Assembly (NCBI RefSeq): GCF_014268585.2
Contig: NZ_CP077092.1
Coordinates: forward strand, 1,860,001 to 1,924,000
From: Pseudomonas iranensis
GTDB taxonomy: Bacteria > Pseudomonadota > Gammaproteobacteria > Pseudomonadales > Pseudomonadaceae
DNA: 64,000 bases
Reading direction: 5' to 3'
The position numbers were made by a program, and so were the translations under genes. Under the pieces are notes generated by a model. The model had not been told where the DNA came from. It ran no database searches and worked only from the letters and a program-made list of their open reading frames with translations. Positions 55,375-64,000 of this stretch are shown piece by piece. The first letter of the stretch is position 1; every line of letters begins with the position of its first letter.

Positions 55375-56163
55375 ATGGAGCATAACGAATCATCACAGGG
55401 CGATTTCGAATCGACCCTGAAAAAACACGCGGTCGAACTGGTCGAGAGCCTTGAAAAAGGCAAGTTCGGCGACGCGGTGCAACTGATCCATGAGCTCAAT
55501 CAGACCCGTGACCGCGGCCTGTATCAGGAAGTGGGCAAGCTCACACGTGAACTGCACAGTGCGATCGTCAATTTCCAGATTGATCCGCACATGCCGCAGG
55601 CCGAGGAAGTGTCGCAAATCACCGACGCCACCGAGCGCCTGGGCTATGTGGTCAAGCTGACGGAAGCCGCGGCCAACCGCACCATGGATCTGGTGGAAAG
55701 CGCCACGCCGGTGGTCAACAGTCTCGCTGATGAAGCGCAGACGTTGAGTGCTGATTGGGGTCGCTTCATGCGTCGCGAGGTCGGGGCTGAAGAGTTCCGT
55801 GAACTGGCGCGCCGGGTCGACGGTTTTCTGTCACGCAGCAGCACGGACAACCGTGCGGTGTCGAGCAACCTCAACGACATCCTGCTGGCTCAGGATTACC
55901 AGGACCTCACAGGTCAAGTGATCAAGCGTGTGACCCAACTGGTCACCGAAGTCGAAAGCAATCTGCTCAAACTCGTGCTCATGGCCAGTCAGGTCGACCG
56001 CTTTGCGGGCATCGAACATGACCGCGCCGCAATGCTTGCTGAAAAAGATCCACAAAAACATCTCTCGCAGGGTGAAGGTCCGCAGATTCATGCCGATAAA
56101 CGAGAAGACGTTGTGTCCGGTCAGGACGATGTGGACGATTTGTTATCCAGCCTTGGATTCTAG
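55375..56163 (+). CDS. cheZ: CheY-P phosphatase CheZ
   Basis: The product has 262 residues. The active-site segment LAQDYQDLTGQVIKRV carries the Asp and Gln needed for dephosphorylation; long helices flank it. The C-terminal peptide DDVDDLLSSLGF is the CheY-tethering tail. The ATG at 55375 is chosen over 55360 because GGGGGAGCT lies just before it. Confidence 0.96.
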   Translation: MEHNESSQGDFESTLKKHAVELVESLEKGKFGDAVQLIHELNQTRDRGLYQEVGKLTRELHSAIVNFQIDPHMPQAEEVSQITDATERLGYVVKLTEAAANRTMDLVESATPVVNSLADEAQTLSADWGRFMRREVGAEEFRELARRVDGFLSRSSTDNRAVSSNLNDILLAQDYQDLTGQVIKRVTQLVTEVESNLLKLVLMASQVDRFAGIEHDRAAMLAEKDPQKHLSQGEGPQIHADKREDVVSGQDDVDDLLSSLGF

Positions 56164-56216
56164 AGTTTCGGAATTCGGGTTTTTTGGGTTTTTAGACCTG
56201 TAGGAGCACCCCATTA

Positions 56217-58487
56217 ATGAGCTTCGGCGCCGATGAAGAGATCCTTCAGGATTTCCTGGTTGAGGCCGGCGAGATTCTTGAGCAACTGTCCGAACAACTG
56301 GTCGAGCTGGAAAGCCGCCCGGATGATGCAGATCTGCTCAATGCAATTTTTCGCGGTTTCCACACTGTAAAAGGGGGCGCCGGCTTCCTTCAGCTCAATG
56401 AGCTGGTGGAGTGCTGTCACATCGCCGAAAACGTGTTCGACATCCTGCGCAAGGGTGAGCGTCGCGTTGATGCAGAACTGATGGACGTGGTGCTCGAAGC
56501 ACTGGACGCGGTGAACAGCATGTTCAGCGAAGTCCGTGAACGTGCACCGATCACCGCTGCGACGCCGGAACTGCTGGCCGCGCTGGCGCGTCTGGCCGAG
56601 CCGCAATCGGCGGATGAAGCCGTGGCCGCACCGGTAGAAGTGGTGGAAGAGCCGGTGGCCGAAAGCGCATCGGACGACATTACCGATAACGAATTCGAAC
56701 AACTGCTGGACTCGCTGAATGCCGTCAAGGCTCAGGCCGAGGCCCCGGCTGCTGCTGTTGCTCCGGCGCAGGTTGCCGACACGGCCGCCAGCGATGAAAT
56801 CACCGACGCGGAGTTTGAATCGCTGCTCGATCAGCTGCACGGCAAAGGCCAGTTCGCTGTCGATGCGGTCGCTCCGGCGCCAGCAGCAGCGGCTCCGGCC
56901 GCGCCTGCTGCAGGCGACAGTTCGGACATCACCGACGACGAATTCGAAGCCTTGCTCGATCAGTTGCACGGCAAGGGCAACTTCGCCGTTGACGCGCTGG
57001 AATCGGCCATTGCTTCGGCGCCGGCAGCCCCTGCTGCACCGGCAGCCGCTGCGGCCGGCAGCGACCTGATCAGCGATCACGAATTCGAATCGCTGCTCGA
57101 CGAATTGCACGGCAAAGGCAAGTTTGACGCCAGCGCTGCGACTGCTGGCTCTGCCTCGAGCGTCGCCACGCCAGCGGCGAAAGCTCCGGCTGCTGCTGCG
57201 CCGAAACCTGCGGCCAAGCCTGAGCCGAAAGCCGAGGCGCCGAAACCGGCCGCCGCTGCTGCACCGGCTGCGGCTCGCGCTCCTGCGACACCGCCCGCGG
57301 AAAAACCGGCCAGCGAAGCGGAAACCACCGTACGCGTCGACACCGCGCGGCTCGACGAGATCATGAACATGGTCGGCGAGCTGGTGCTGGTGCGTAACCG
57401 TCTGGTGCGCCTGGGCCTCAACAGCGGCGACGAAGCCATGTCCAAGGCCGTGTCGAACCTCGACGTGGTCACCGCTGACCTGCAGACCGCCGTGATGAAG
57501 ACGCGGATGCAGCCGATCAAGAAGGTCTTCGGGCGCTTCCCGCGTCTGGTTCGCGACCTCGCACGCCAACTGAAGAAAGAGATCAACCTGGAACTGGTGG
57601 GTGAAGAAACCGACCTCGACAAAAACCTTGTCGAGGCCCTGGCCGACCCGCTGGTCCACTTGGTGCGCAACGCTGTCGACCACGGCATCGAGTCGCCGGA
57701 AGAGCGCGAAGCATCGGGCAAGGCCCGTGGCGGTCGCGTGGTGCTGGCGGCCGAGCAGGAAGGCGACCATATCCTGCTGTCGATCTCCGACGACGGCAAA
57801 GGCATGGACCCGAACGTGCTGCGCGCCATTGCGGTAAAACGCGGCGTGATGGACAAGGACGCGGCCGATCGCCTGAGCGATACCGAGTGCTACAACCTGA
57901 TTTTCGCCCCGGGTTTCTCGACCAAGACCGAGATCTCCGACGTGTCCGGCCGTGGTGTCGGCATGGACGTGGTGAAGACCAAGATTTCCCAGCTCAACGG
58001 TTCGATCAACATCTATTCGACCAAGGGCCAGGGTTCGAAGATCGTCATCAAGGTGCCGCTGACCCTGGCGATCATGCCGACGCTGATGGTCATGCTCGGC
58101 AATCAGGCGTTCGCGTTCCCGCTGGTCAACGTCAACGAAATCTTCCACCTCGACCTGTCGACCACCAACGTCGTCGACGGTCAGGAAGTGGTGATCGTGC
58201 GCGACAAGGCGCTGCCATTGTTCTACCTCAAGCGCTGGCTGGTCAGCTCCGCCGCTCACGAAGAGCAGCGCGAAGGCCATGTGGTGATTCTTTCGGTGGG
58301 CACACAGCGGATCGGCTTCGTCGTCGATCAGCTGGTCGGCCAGGAAGAAGTGGTCATCAAGCCATTGGGCAAAATGCTCCAGGGAACTCCGGGCATGTCC
58401 GGCGCCACCATCACCGGTGACGGCCGCATTGCGCTGATTCTCGATGTTCCAAGCATGCTCAAGCGTTACGCCACAAAGCGTATTTGA
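56217..58487 (+). CDS. cheA: Chemotaxis histidine kinase CheA
   Basis: The product has 756 residues. P1 carries the phospho-histidine H49 in FHTVKGGAGFLQ. The stretch from about 130 to 375 is an Ala/Pro-rich linker in place of a recognisable P2 domain and holds four copies of an [ED]F[ED]xLLDxLHGKG-like motif near residues 153, 193, 237 and 283. P3 begins near VRVDTARLDEIMNMVGELVL, P4 has HLVRNAVDHGIESPEE, DDGKGMDP and SGRGVGMDVVKTKI, and the CheW-like P5 ends the chain. It receives receptor signals and phosphorylates CheY and CheB. Confidence 0.96.
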   Translation: MSFGADEEILQDFLVEAGEILEQLSEQLVELESRPDDADLLNAIFRGFHTVKGGAGFLQLNELVECCHIAENVFDILRKGERRVDAELMDVVLEALDAVNSMFSEVRERAPITAATPELLAALARLAEPQSADEAVAAPVEVVEEPVAESASDDITDNEFEQLLDSLNAVKAQAEAPAAAVAPAQVADTAASDEITDAEFESLLDQLHGKGQFAVDAVAPAPAAAAPAAPAAGDSSDITDDEFEALLDQLHGKGNFAVDALESAIASAPAAPAAPAAAAAGSDLISDHEFESLLDELHGKGKFDASAATAGSASSVATPAAKAPAAAAPKPAAKPEPKAEAPKPAAAAAPAAARAPATPPAEKPASEAETTVRVDTARLDEIMNMVGELVLVRNRLVRLGLNSGDEAMSKAVSNLDVVTADLQTAVMKTRMQPIKKVFGRFPRLVRDLARQLKKEINLELVGEETDLDKNLVEALADPLVHLVRNAVDHGIESPEEREASGKARGGRVVLAAEQEGDHILLSISDDGKGMDPNVLRAIAVKRGVMDKDAADRLSDTECYNLIFAPGFSTKTEISDVSGRGVGMDVVKTKISQLNGSINIYSTKGQGSKIVIKVPLTLAIMPTLMVMLGNQAFAFPLVNVNEIFHLDLSTTNVVDGQEVVIVRDKALPLFYLKRWLVSSAAHEEQREGHVVILSVGTQRIGFVVDQLVGQEEVVIKPLGKMLQGTPGMSGATITGDGRIALILDVPSMLKRYATKRI

Positions 58488-58536
58488 ATCCGGGGCGGCG
58501 GCGCGATGACGCGCCGCTGCACCTAATGGAGTGTTT

Positions 58537-59664
58537 ATGGCAGTCAAAGTCCTGGTGGTGGACGATTCGGGTTTTTTCCGCCGCCGCGTCTCGGAAATTC
58601 TTTCGGCGGATCCGAGCATCCAGGTGGTCGGTACGGCCACCAACGGTAAAGATGCGATCGATCAGGCCATGGCCCTCAAGCCTGACGTGATCACCATGGA
58701 CTACGAGATGCCAATGATGGACGGCATCACGGCAGTGCGGCACATCATGCAGCGCTGCCCGACCCCGGTGTTGATGTTCTCCTCGCTGACCCACGAAGGC
58801 GCGCGGGTAACCCTCGATGCGCTGGACGCCGGCGCGGTGGATTTCCTGCCGAAGAATTTCGAAGACATCTCGCGCAATCCCGAGAAGGTCAAGCAGCTGC
58901 TGTGCGAGAAAGTCCACAGCATTTCGCGCAGCAACCGTCGTTTCAGTGCCTACAGCGCGCCGGCTCCCGCCGCTGCGCCAGCGCCGACGCCTGCTCCGGC
59001 AGCGTCGAGCTACGGCAGCCCTGTCCCGGCACGTCCGGCGCCTGCGCCAGCGCCTGCTCGCGCATCCGCTGCCAGTGCTTCGTCGTCGGCGCCGAAACGC
59101 AAAGCCTACAAACTGGTTGCCATCGGCACTTCGACGGGCGGCCCGGTCGCACTGCAACGCGTGCTTACGCAGTTGCCGGCGAACTTCCCGGCGCCGATCG
59201 TGCTGATCCAGCACATGCCGGCGGCGTTCACCAAAGCGTTTGCCGAGCGCCTCGACAAGCTCTGCCGCATCAGCGTCAAGGAAGCCGAGGATGGCGACAT
59301 CCTGCGTCCGGGCCTGGCGCTGCTGGCACCGGGTGGCAAGCAGATGATGATCGACGGCCGTGGCGCGGTGAAGATTCTGCCGGGTGACGAACGTTTGAAT
59401 TACAAGCCGTGCGTGGACATCACGTTCGGTTCGGCGGCGAAATCCTACGGCGACAAAGTTCTGGCAGTGGTGTTGACCGGCATGGGCGCCGACGGCCGCG
59501 AAGGCGCGCGTCTGCTCAAGCAGGGCGGCAGTTCGGTGTGGGCGCAGGACGAAGCAAGCTGCGTGATCTACGGCATGCCGATGGCCATCGTCAAAGCCGA
59601 TCTTGCTGACGCGGTGTACGGTCTTGACGACATCGGCAAGCACATCGTCGAGGCGTGTATCTGA
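58537..59664 (+). CDS. cheB: Chemotaxis methylesterase CheB
   Basis: The product has 375 residues. A receiver ([29 protein letters not shown]) is joined by an unusually long Ala/Pro/Ser linker (about 135-185) to the esterase domain, with catalytic Ser in [13 protein letters not shown], His in [10 protein letters not shown] and Asp in [11 protein letters not shown]. The ATG at 58537 follows GGAG by 5 bp. It removes methyl groups from chemoreceptors. Confidence 0.96.
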   Translation: MAVKVLVVDDSGFFRRRVSEILSADPSIQVVGTATNGKDAIDQAMALKPDVITMDYEMPMMDGITAVRHIMQRCPTPVLMFSSLTHEGARVTLDALDAGAVDFLPKNFEDISRNPEKVKQLLCEKVHSISRSNRRFSAYSAPAPAAAPAPTPAPAASSYGSPVPARPAPAPAPARASAASASSSAPKRKAYKLVAIGTSTGGPVALQRVLTQLPANFPAPIVLIQHMPAAFTKAFAERLDKLCRISVKEAEDGDILRPGLALLAPGGKQMMIDGRGAVKILPGDERLNYKPCVDITFGSAAKSYGDKVLAVVLTGMGADGREGARLLKQGGSSVWAQDEASCVIYGMPMAIVKADLADAVYGLDDIGKHIVEACI

Positions 59665-60404
59665 TGGATGTTCTCAGCCTTATCGGCCTCATCATGGCGT
59701 TCGTCGCCATCATCGGCGGCAACTACCTTGAAGGCGGCCACCTCGGCGCGCTGGCCAACGGCCCGGCGGCGTTGATCGTACTGGGCGGCACGGTCGGTGC
59801 CGCGCTGCTGCAATCACCGATGAGCGCGTTCAAGCGCGCCATGCAGATTCTCGGCTGGATCTTCTTTCCGCCGCGTGTCGACCTGGCCGGCGGCATCGAC
59901 CGCGTGGTCAATTGGAGCCTGACGGCGCGCAAGGAGGGCCTGCTCGGCCTCGAAGGCGTGGCCGACGCCGAACCTGACAGCTACTCGCGCAAGGGTCTGC
60001 AACTGCTGGTCGACGGCGCCGAGCCGGAAGCCATTCGCAGCATTCTCGAAGTGGATTTCTACACCCAGGAATCCCGCGATATCGAAGCGGCCAAGGTCTT
60101 TGAAAGCATGGGCGGCTACGCGCCGACCATCGGCATCATCGGTGCGGTGATGGGCCTGATTCACGTGATGGGCAACCTTGCTGATCCGTCGCAACTGGGT
60201 AACGGCATTGCCGTGGCGTTCGTCGCGACCATCTATGGCGTAGCCAGTGCCAACCTGATCCTCTTGCCGGTCGCGGCCAAGCTCAAGTCCATCGCGTTGC
60301 GGCAGTCGCGTTATCGCGAAATGTTGCTGGAAGGAATTCTGTCGATCGCCGAAGGTGAAAACCCTCGTTCCATTGAGTTGAAGCTGCAAGGCTTCATGGA
60401 CTAA
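59664..60404 (+). CDS. motC: Flagellar stator protein MotC (MotA-like)
   Basis: The product has 246 residues and four membrane helices: 5-22, 30-48, about 150-168 (IGIIGAVMGLIHVMGNL) and 178-200 (AVAFVATIYGVASANLILL). The cytoplasmic loop contains the charged stator residues. Its ATG shares one base with the cheB stop (TGATG). With MotD it forms the second, che-linked stator of pseudomonads, distinct from MotAB. Confidence 0.95.
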   Translation: MDVLSLIGLIMAFVAIIGGNYLEGGHLGALANGPAALIVLGGTVGAALLQSPMSAFKRAMQILGWIFFPPRVDLAGGIDRVVNWSLTARKEGLLGLEGVADAEPDSYSRKGLQLLVDGAEPEAIRSILEVDFYTQESRDIEAAKVFESMGGYAPTIGIIGAVMGLIHVMGNLADPSQLGNGIAVAFVATIYGVASANLILLPVAAKLKSIALRQSRYREMLLEGILSIAEGENPRSIELKLQGFMD

Positions 60405-60415
60405 GGGAATACCTC

Positions 60416-61306
60416 ATGGCTCGTCGTCGCCACCAGGAAGAACACGTCAATCACGAGCGCTGGCTCGTGTCCTACGCGGATTTCATCACTTTGCTGTTCG
60501 CGTTTTTCGTGGTGATGTACTCGATCTCGTCGATCAACGAAGGCAAGTACAAGGTCATTTCCGAAGCGCTGATCGGCGTATTTACCGACTCCGATCGCTC
60601 GCTCAAACCGATTCCGATCGGCGACGAACGACCGAAAACCGTGACCCCGGCCAAGCCGCTGGTCAAGGATGCCGAGCAGGTCGACGCCGGTATTTCCGGG
60701 GCCAGCGATCCGCTGAAAAGCATCGCCGATGACATCAGTGCCGCCTTCGGTGACTTGATCAGCTCCAACCAGATGACCGTGCGCGGTAACGAGTTGTGGG
60801 TCGAGATCGAGCTCAATTCCAGCCTGTTGTTTGGCAGCGGCGACGCCATGCCGAGCGACATCGCGTTCAACATCATCGACAAGGTCGCGGCGATCCTCAA
60901 ACCGTTCGACAACCCGATCCACGTTGAAGGTTTCACCGACGACCAACCGATCCGCACCGCGCAGTACCCGACCAACTGGGAACTGTCCTCGGCGCGTTCG
61001 GCGAGCATCGTGCGCATGCTCGCCATGCAGGGTGTAGACCCTGGGCGACTGGCGTCGGTGGGCTACGGCGAATTCCAGCCAGTGGCCAACAACGCCACGG
61101 TCGAAGGCCGGGCGAAGAACCGTCGCGTGGTGCTGGTAGTGTCGCGCAATCTCGATGTGCGCCGCAGCCTCACCGGTACCGGAACCGCCAATGCGCAACC
61201 GGATGCGGCGTTGAAGCGCGCTGGCACACAAACTGCACCGACCCCGGTCAAGACGCCGGGACGCGAGAGTGCCGTCAATTCTCCGTCGCCCGCATTAACA
61301 CGCTGA
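60416..61306 (+). CDS. motD: Flagellar stator protein MotD (MotB-like)
   Basis: The product has 296 residues. A basic N-terminus precedes one membrane helix with the proton-carrying aspartate D22 in WLVSYADFITLLFAFFVV. The C-terminal OmpA-like peptidoglycan-binding domain includes VEGFTDDQPI, NWELSSARSASIVRML and GRAKNRRVVLVV. It pairs with MotC. Confidence 0.95.
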   Translation: MARRRHQEEHVNHERWLVSYADFITLLFAFFVVMYSISSINEGKYKVISEALIGVFTDSDRSLKPIPIGDERPKTVTPAKPLVKDAEQVDAGISGASDPLKSIADDISAAFGDLISSNQMTVRGNELWVEIELNSSLLFGSGDAMPSDIAFNIIDKVAAILKPFDNPIHVEGFTDDQPIRTAQYPTNWELSSARSASIVRMLAMQGVDPGRLASVGYGEFQPVANNATVEGRAKNRRVVLVVSRNLDVRRSLTGTGTANAQPDAALKRAGTQTAPTPVKTPGRESAVNSPSPALTR

Positions 61307-61349
61307 AGCATGTCTCGGCCAGCCAATCTGGCCGGGAGGAACGAACTGA

Positions 61350-62138
61350 ATGAGAGTCTGGGCAGTCGCCAATCAAAAGGGTGGTGTCGGTAAAACCACA
61401 TCCTCCATCGCTCTAGCCGGATTGCTGGCCGAGGCGGGCAAGCGCGTGGTTGTGGTCGATCTCGATCCGCACGGCTCGATGACCAGCTATTTCGGCTACG
61501 ACCCCGACAGCCTGGAACACAGCAACTACGACCTGTTTCTGCACAAGGGCAGCGTGCCGCAAGGCCTGCCGGGGCAGTTGCTGCTGTCGACCAGCGACGA
61601 ACGCATTTCCCTGCTGCCATCAAGCACCGCACTGGCCACCCTTGAGCGACAGTCACCGGGGCAGAGTGGCCTGGGCCTGGTGATCGCCAAGAGTCTGGCG
61701 CAACTGTGGCAGGACTTCGATTACGCGATCATCGACAGCCCGCCGTTGCTCGGTGTGCTGATGGTCAACGCTCTCGCGGCGAGCCAGCAACTGGTGATCC
61801 CGGTACAGACCGAGCACCTCGCCGTGAAAGGTCTGGAGCGCATGGTCAACACCCTGGCGATGATCAATCGCTCGCGCAAACAGCCGCTGCCGTTCAGCAT
61901 CGTGCCGACGTTGTTCGACCGCCGCACGCAGGCGTCGATGGGCACCTTGCGCGTGCTGCGTGACAAATTCCCCGACGATATCTGGCACGGCTACATCCCG
62001 GTCGATACTCGTCTGCGCGACGCCAGCCGGGCGGGCGTCACGCCTTCGCAATTCGACGGCAAGAGTCGTGGCGTGCTGGCCTACCGCGCGTTGCTCAAGC
62101 ACCTGCTCGCGCAGCAACTTGTTCCGCAGGTGGCCTGA
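61350..62138 (+). CDS. parC: ParA-family ATPase ParC (chemosensory array positioning)
   Basis: The product has 262 residues. It has the deviant Walker A KGGVGKTTSSIALA near residue 10, VVVDLDPHGSMTSYFG, and the IIDSPPLLGVLMVNAL Walker B region. In Vibrio and Pseudomonas a ParA homologue next to cheW (ParC) places chemotaxis arrays at the pole. A hairpin CGGCCAG/CTGGCCG (61316-61334) stands just before its ribosome site. Confidence 0.9.
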   Translation: MRVWAVANQKGGVGKTTSSIALAGLLAEAGKRVVVVDLDPHGSMTSYFGYDPDSLEHSNYDLFLHKGSVPQGLPGQLLLSTSDERISLLPSSTALATLERQSPGQSGLGLVIAKSLAQLWQDFDYAIIDSPPLLGVLMVNALAASQQLVIPVQTEHLAVKGLERMVNTLAMINRSRKQPLPFSIVPTLFDRRTQASMGTLRVLRDKFPDDIWHGYIPVDTRLRDASRAGVTPSQFDGKSRGVLAYRALLKHLLAQQLVPQVA

Positions 62139-62164
62139 GATGATTTCGATCCGCTTGCCCGAAC

Positions 62165-62191
62165 CCTGTGGGAGCGAGCCTGCTCGCGAAG
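62165..62191. repeat. Single REP sequence
   Basis: One copy of the REP (TGTGGGAGCGAGCCTGCTCG and CGAA) lies alone between parC and parP. No inverted partner is within 100 bp, so it is a singlet rather than a REPIN. Confidence 0.9.
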
Positions 62192-62228
62192 CAGACAACG
62201 CGGTTTCCCTGTCAGGCGCTGATCACCG

Positions 62229-63182
62229 ATGAACCGCCCAGTGAAACTCACGTCACGTCCGCAACAGGCCTTGCAGTCCTATCTGGAAGACCTGCTGCTC
62301 GACTTGCCCGAGGACTTGCCTGCGCCGGTCGAAGTACTGCCGCCAGTCGTCGAACAGGCGCAGCCTGAAGTGGTGGAAAGCACCGAGGCCATGGACGAGT
62401 TCCAGGCCGCGGTGCTGGAAGAGCAGGCCCGTGACGCGCAGAAATCCGTCGCTCCGATTGCCGCGCCTGCTGCTGCCCCCGTGGCCAAAGCACCGGTGGT
62501 GCTGATCGACGAACCGCGCGCGCCACTGTCGACACTGGCGCCGCTGCTGCAAACACAATTATTGACCGTGCCGGAACCCGAACCGGAGCCAGAACCCGCG
62601 CCGCAGATTGCTGAGCCGCAGGTGCTGGTCCCGCCGTTGGTGGAAGTGCACCTGCCGCCGAACAACCCGCCGCCACCGGTCGAGCCCGATGGCCGTCCGG
62701 CCTGGGCTGCCGAAGCCTTCGAATGCTTGCTGTTCGATGTTGCCGGGCTGACCCTGGCGGTGCCGCTGGTGTGCCTTGGCTCGATCTATTCGCTGGCCGG
62801 CCACGAGCTGACGCCGCTGTTTGGCCAGCCGGAATGGTTCCTCGGGATTCTGCCGAGCCAGGCCGGCAATCTGAAAGTCTTGGACACCGCGCGCTGGGTC
62901 ATGCCGGATCGCTACCGCGATGACTTCCGGCAGGGCCTGCAATACGTGATTTCGGTACAAGGTTACGAGTGGGGGCTGGCGGTGCATCAGGTCAGCCGCT
63001 CGTTGCGTCTGGACCCGAATGAAATCAAATGGAGAAGTCACCGGGGTCAGCGGCCATGGCTCGCCGGCACCGTGATCGAGCACATGTGTGCATTGCTTGA
63101 CGTATCCGCACTGGCCGAGTTGATCGCCAGCGGCGGGGCAAAGCACTTGAGTGGCAACAAGCCGCTACATAAACCGACATAG
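62229..63182 (+). CDS. parP: CheW-like protein ParP
   Basis: The product has 317 residues. A long acidic Pro/Ala/Val-rich N-terminal region (about 1-155, with [11 protein letters not shown] near residue 118) is followed by a CheW-like domain (FECLLFDVAGLTLAVPLVCL; FGQPEWFLGILPSQAGNLKV). In the ParC-ParP system this protein joins array components to ParC. Position between parC and cheW agrees. Confidence 0.87.
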   Translation: MNRPVKLTSRPQQALQSYLEDLLLDLPEDLPAPVEVLPPVVEQAQPEVVESTEAMDEFQAAVLEEQARDAQKSVAPIAAPAAAPVAKAPVVLIDEPRAPLSTLAPLLQTQLLTVPEPEPEPEPAPQIAEPQVLVPPLVEVHLPPNNPPPPVEPDGRPAWAAEAFECLLFDVAGLTLAVPLVCLGSIYSLAGHELTPLFGQPEWFLGILPSQAGNLKVLDTARWVMPDRYRDDFRQGLQYVISVQGYEWGLAVHQVSRSLRLDPNEIKWRSHRGQRPWLAGTVIEHMCALLDVSALAELIASGGAKHLSGNKPLHKPT

Positions 63183-63238
63183 CAGCCGACATAACAATCA
63201 GGCGATGGCATTTTCCAGTGCCACCACACAGAACACAC

Positions 63239-63258
63239 ACCGCCCGGGGCGGTTTTTT
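63239..63258 (+). terminator. Terminator between parP and cheW
   Basis: ACCGCC (63239-63244) pairs with GGCGGT (63248-63253) and is followed by five more T residues, 15 bp before cheW. Termination here would separate cheW from the long che operon, at least partly. Confidence 0.7.
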
Positions 63259-63272
63259 CGAGGGGTCAGGGT

Positions 63273-63758
63273 ATGAGTAGTCAGGCGTCGAATGCAAAAG
63301 GTTCTGAAGATCCGATCCTGCAATGGGTGACCTTCAAACTGGATAACGAAACCTACGGCATCAACGTGATGCGCGTGCAGGAAGTGCTGCGCTACACCGA
63401 GATCGCGCCGGTGCCGGGTGCACCGAGCTACGTGCTGGGCATCATCAACCTGCGCGGTAACGTGGTCACCGTGATCGACACCCGTCAGCGCTTCGGCCTG
63501 CACAGCGGCGAGATCAGCGACAACACCCGTATCGTCATCATCGAAGCCGACAAGCAAGTCGTCGGGATCATGGTCGACAGCGTCGCCGAAGTGGTTTACC
63601 TGCGTCAGTCGGAAATCGAAACCGCACCGAACGTCGGTAACGAAGAATCGGCCAAGTTCATCCAGGGCGTGTGCAACAAGAACAACGAGCTGCTGATTCT
63701 GGTCGAGCTGGACAAGATGATGAGCGAAGAAGAATGGTCGGAACTGGAGAGCATCTGA
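63273..63758 (+). CDS. cheW: Chemotaxis coupling protein CheW
   Basis: The product has 161 residues and bridges chemoreceptors and CheA. Motifs: VTFKLDNETYGINVMRVQEV, GAPSYVLGIINLRGNVVTVI and VDSVAEVVYL. The start has AGGGGTCAGGGT upstream. It is followed directly by the DUF2802 gene, as in P. aeruginosa. Confidence 0.97.
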   Translation: MSSQASNAKGSEDPILQWVTFKLDNETYGINVMRVQEVLRYTEIAPVPGAPSYVLGIINLRGNVVTVIDTRQRFGLHSGEISDNTRIVIIEADKQVVGIMVDSVAEVVYLRQSEIETAPNVGNEESAKFIQGVCNKNNELLILVELDKMMSEEEWSELESI

Positions 63759-63759
63759 T

Positions 63760-64000
63760 TTGATTCTCGAGGTTGCGGTAATTGTTCTGTTCCTGTTCTG
63801 GGCCGGCACGCTGGCGATGTTCGTCTCGTACATCAAGGCGCAGCGAGTGATCGCTGCGCAGCAGGCCCAGGGTGATGCGCTGCGTGATCAGCGCATCAAG
63901 GACCTGGCCAAACGCGTCGACGACTACCAGAACGGCAACGTGCGCATGGGCGAGGCCCTGCACGAGTTGCGCGCGGTGGTAAGCCCGTTGCCGGACAAGA
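63760..64000 (+). CDS. DUF2802 family protein (3' end outside window)
   Basis: The open frame starts at a TTG one base after the cheW stop and runs off the window (80 codons seen). It begins with a membrane anchor (ILEVAVIVLFLFWAGTLAMF) and continues into a charged coiled coil (DQRIKDLAKRVDDYQNG). This matches the small DUF2802 protein encoded after cheW in pseudomonads. Function unknown. Confidence 0.82.
   Translation, partial: MILEVAVIVLFLFWAGTLAMFVSYIKAQRVIAAQQAQGDALRDQRIKDLAKRVDDYQNGNVRMGEALHELRAVVSPLPDK

Noticed and set aside
34708-62191. Recurrent 23-bp sequences as a CRISPR array
   Set aside because: They are REP palindromes in inverted pairs or alone at distant sites, without regular spacers or cas genes.

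Overview
The window comes from a gamma-proteobacterium of the Pseudomonas fluorescens group. The evidence is the GC-rich codon usage, the flagellar regulators FleQ/FleS/FleR/FleN, the second stator MotC/MotD encoded in the che operon, the Hsb/HptB signalling module, a DUF6124 gene, and REP sequences of the type GTGGGAGCGAGCCTGCTCGC. Almost everything serves one organelle: a glycosylated polar flagellum and the chemotaxis pathway that steers it.

Layout. (1) 1-20553, flagellin glycosylation island. It holds the tail of a large glycosyltransferase; an RTX-type calcium-binding protein; a CDP-glucose-derived sugar pathway (rfbF, rfbG, a 3,5-epimerase-like gene, a reductase, a C-methyltransferase and a CmcI-like O-methyltransferase); a 971-residue multidomain glycosyltransferase; and a complete CMP-pseudaminic acid pathway (pseB, pseC, a pse-associated methylase, pseF, a pseG-pseH fusion, pseI). 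A ketoacyl-ACP synthase III, a Maf/DUF115 flagellin glycosyltransferase and an 88-residue protein follow. (2) 20554-28802, filament and master regulators: fliC behind a FliA-type promoter, flaG, fliD, fliS, fliT, fleQ, fleS and fleR. (3) 28803-44487, basal body, export gate and switch: fliEFGHIJ, then the hsbA-hsbR-hptB module, fliK, and fliLMNOPQR-flhB. (4) 44488-49651, an accessory insertion between flhB and flhA. It holds two unrecognised genes and a broken beta-propeller gene; each has a CTGTCA-N4-TGACAG palindrome centred 75.5-76.5 bp before its start codon. A DUF6124 gene behind a highly structured leader and several repeat elements follow. (5) 49652-64000: flhA, flhF, fleN, fliA, then cheY, cheZ, cheA, cheB, motC, motD, parC, parP, cheW and the start of a DUF2802 gene.

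Regulation readable from the sequence: sigma-54 sites (GG-N10-GC) precede fleSR, fliE, fliK, fliL and probably flhA. The FliA promoter precedes fliC. Strong hairpin terminators isolate the RTX gene, the KAS III gene, fliC and fliD. This fits the known Pseudomonas cascade (FleQ, then FleSR, then FliA).

Most notable points: the palindrome-linked accessory cassette; two parallel nucleotide-sugar pathways feeding one flagellin; a PseG-PseH fusion; a C-methyltransferase that has lost its zinc-binding cysteines; four FliM-like peptides in the CheA linker; and a leader RNA candidate with a UUCG-capped helix before the DUF6124 gene.
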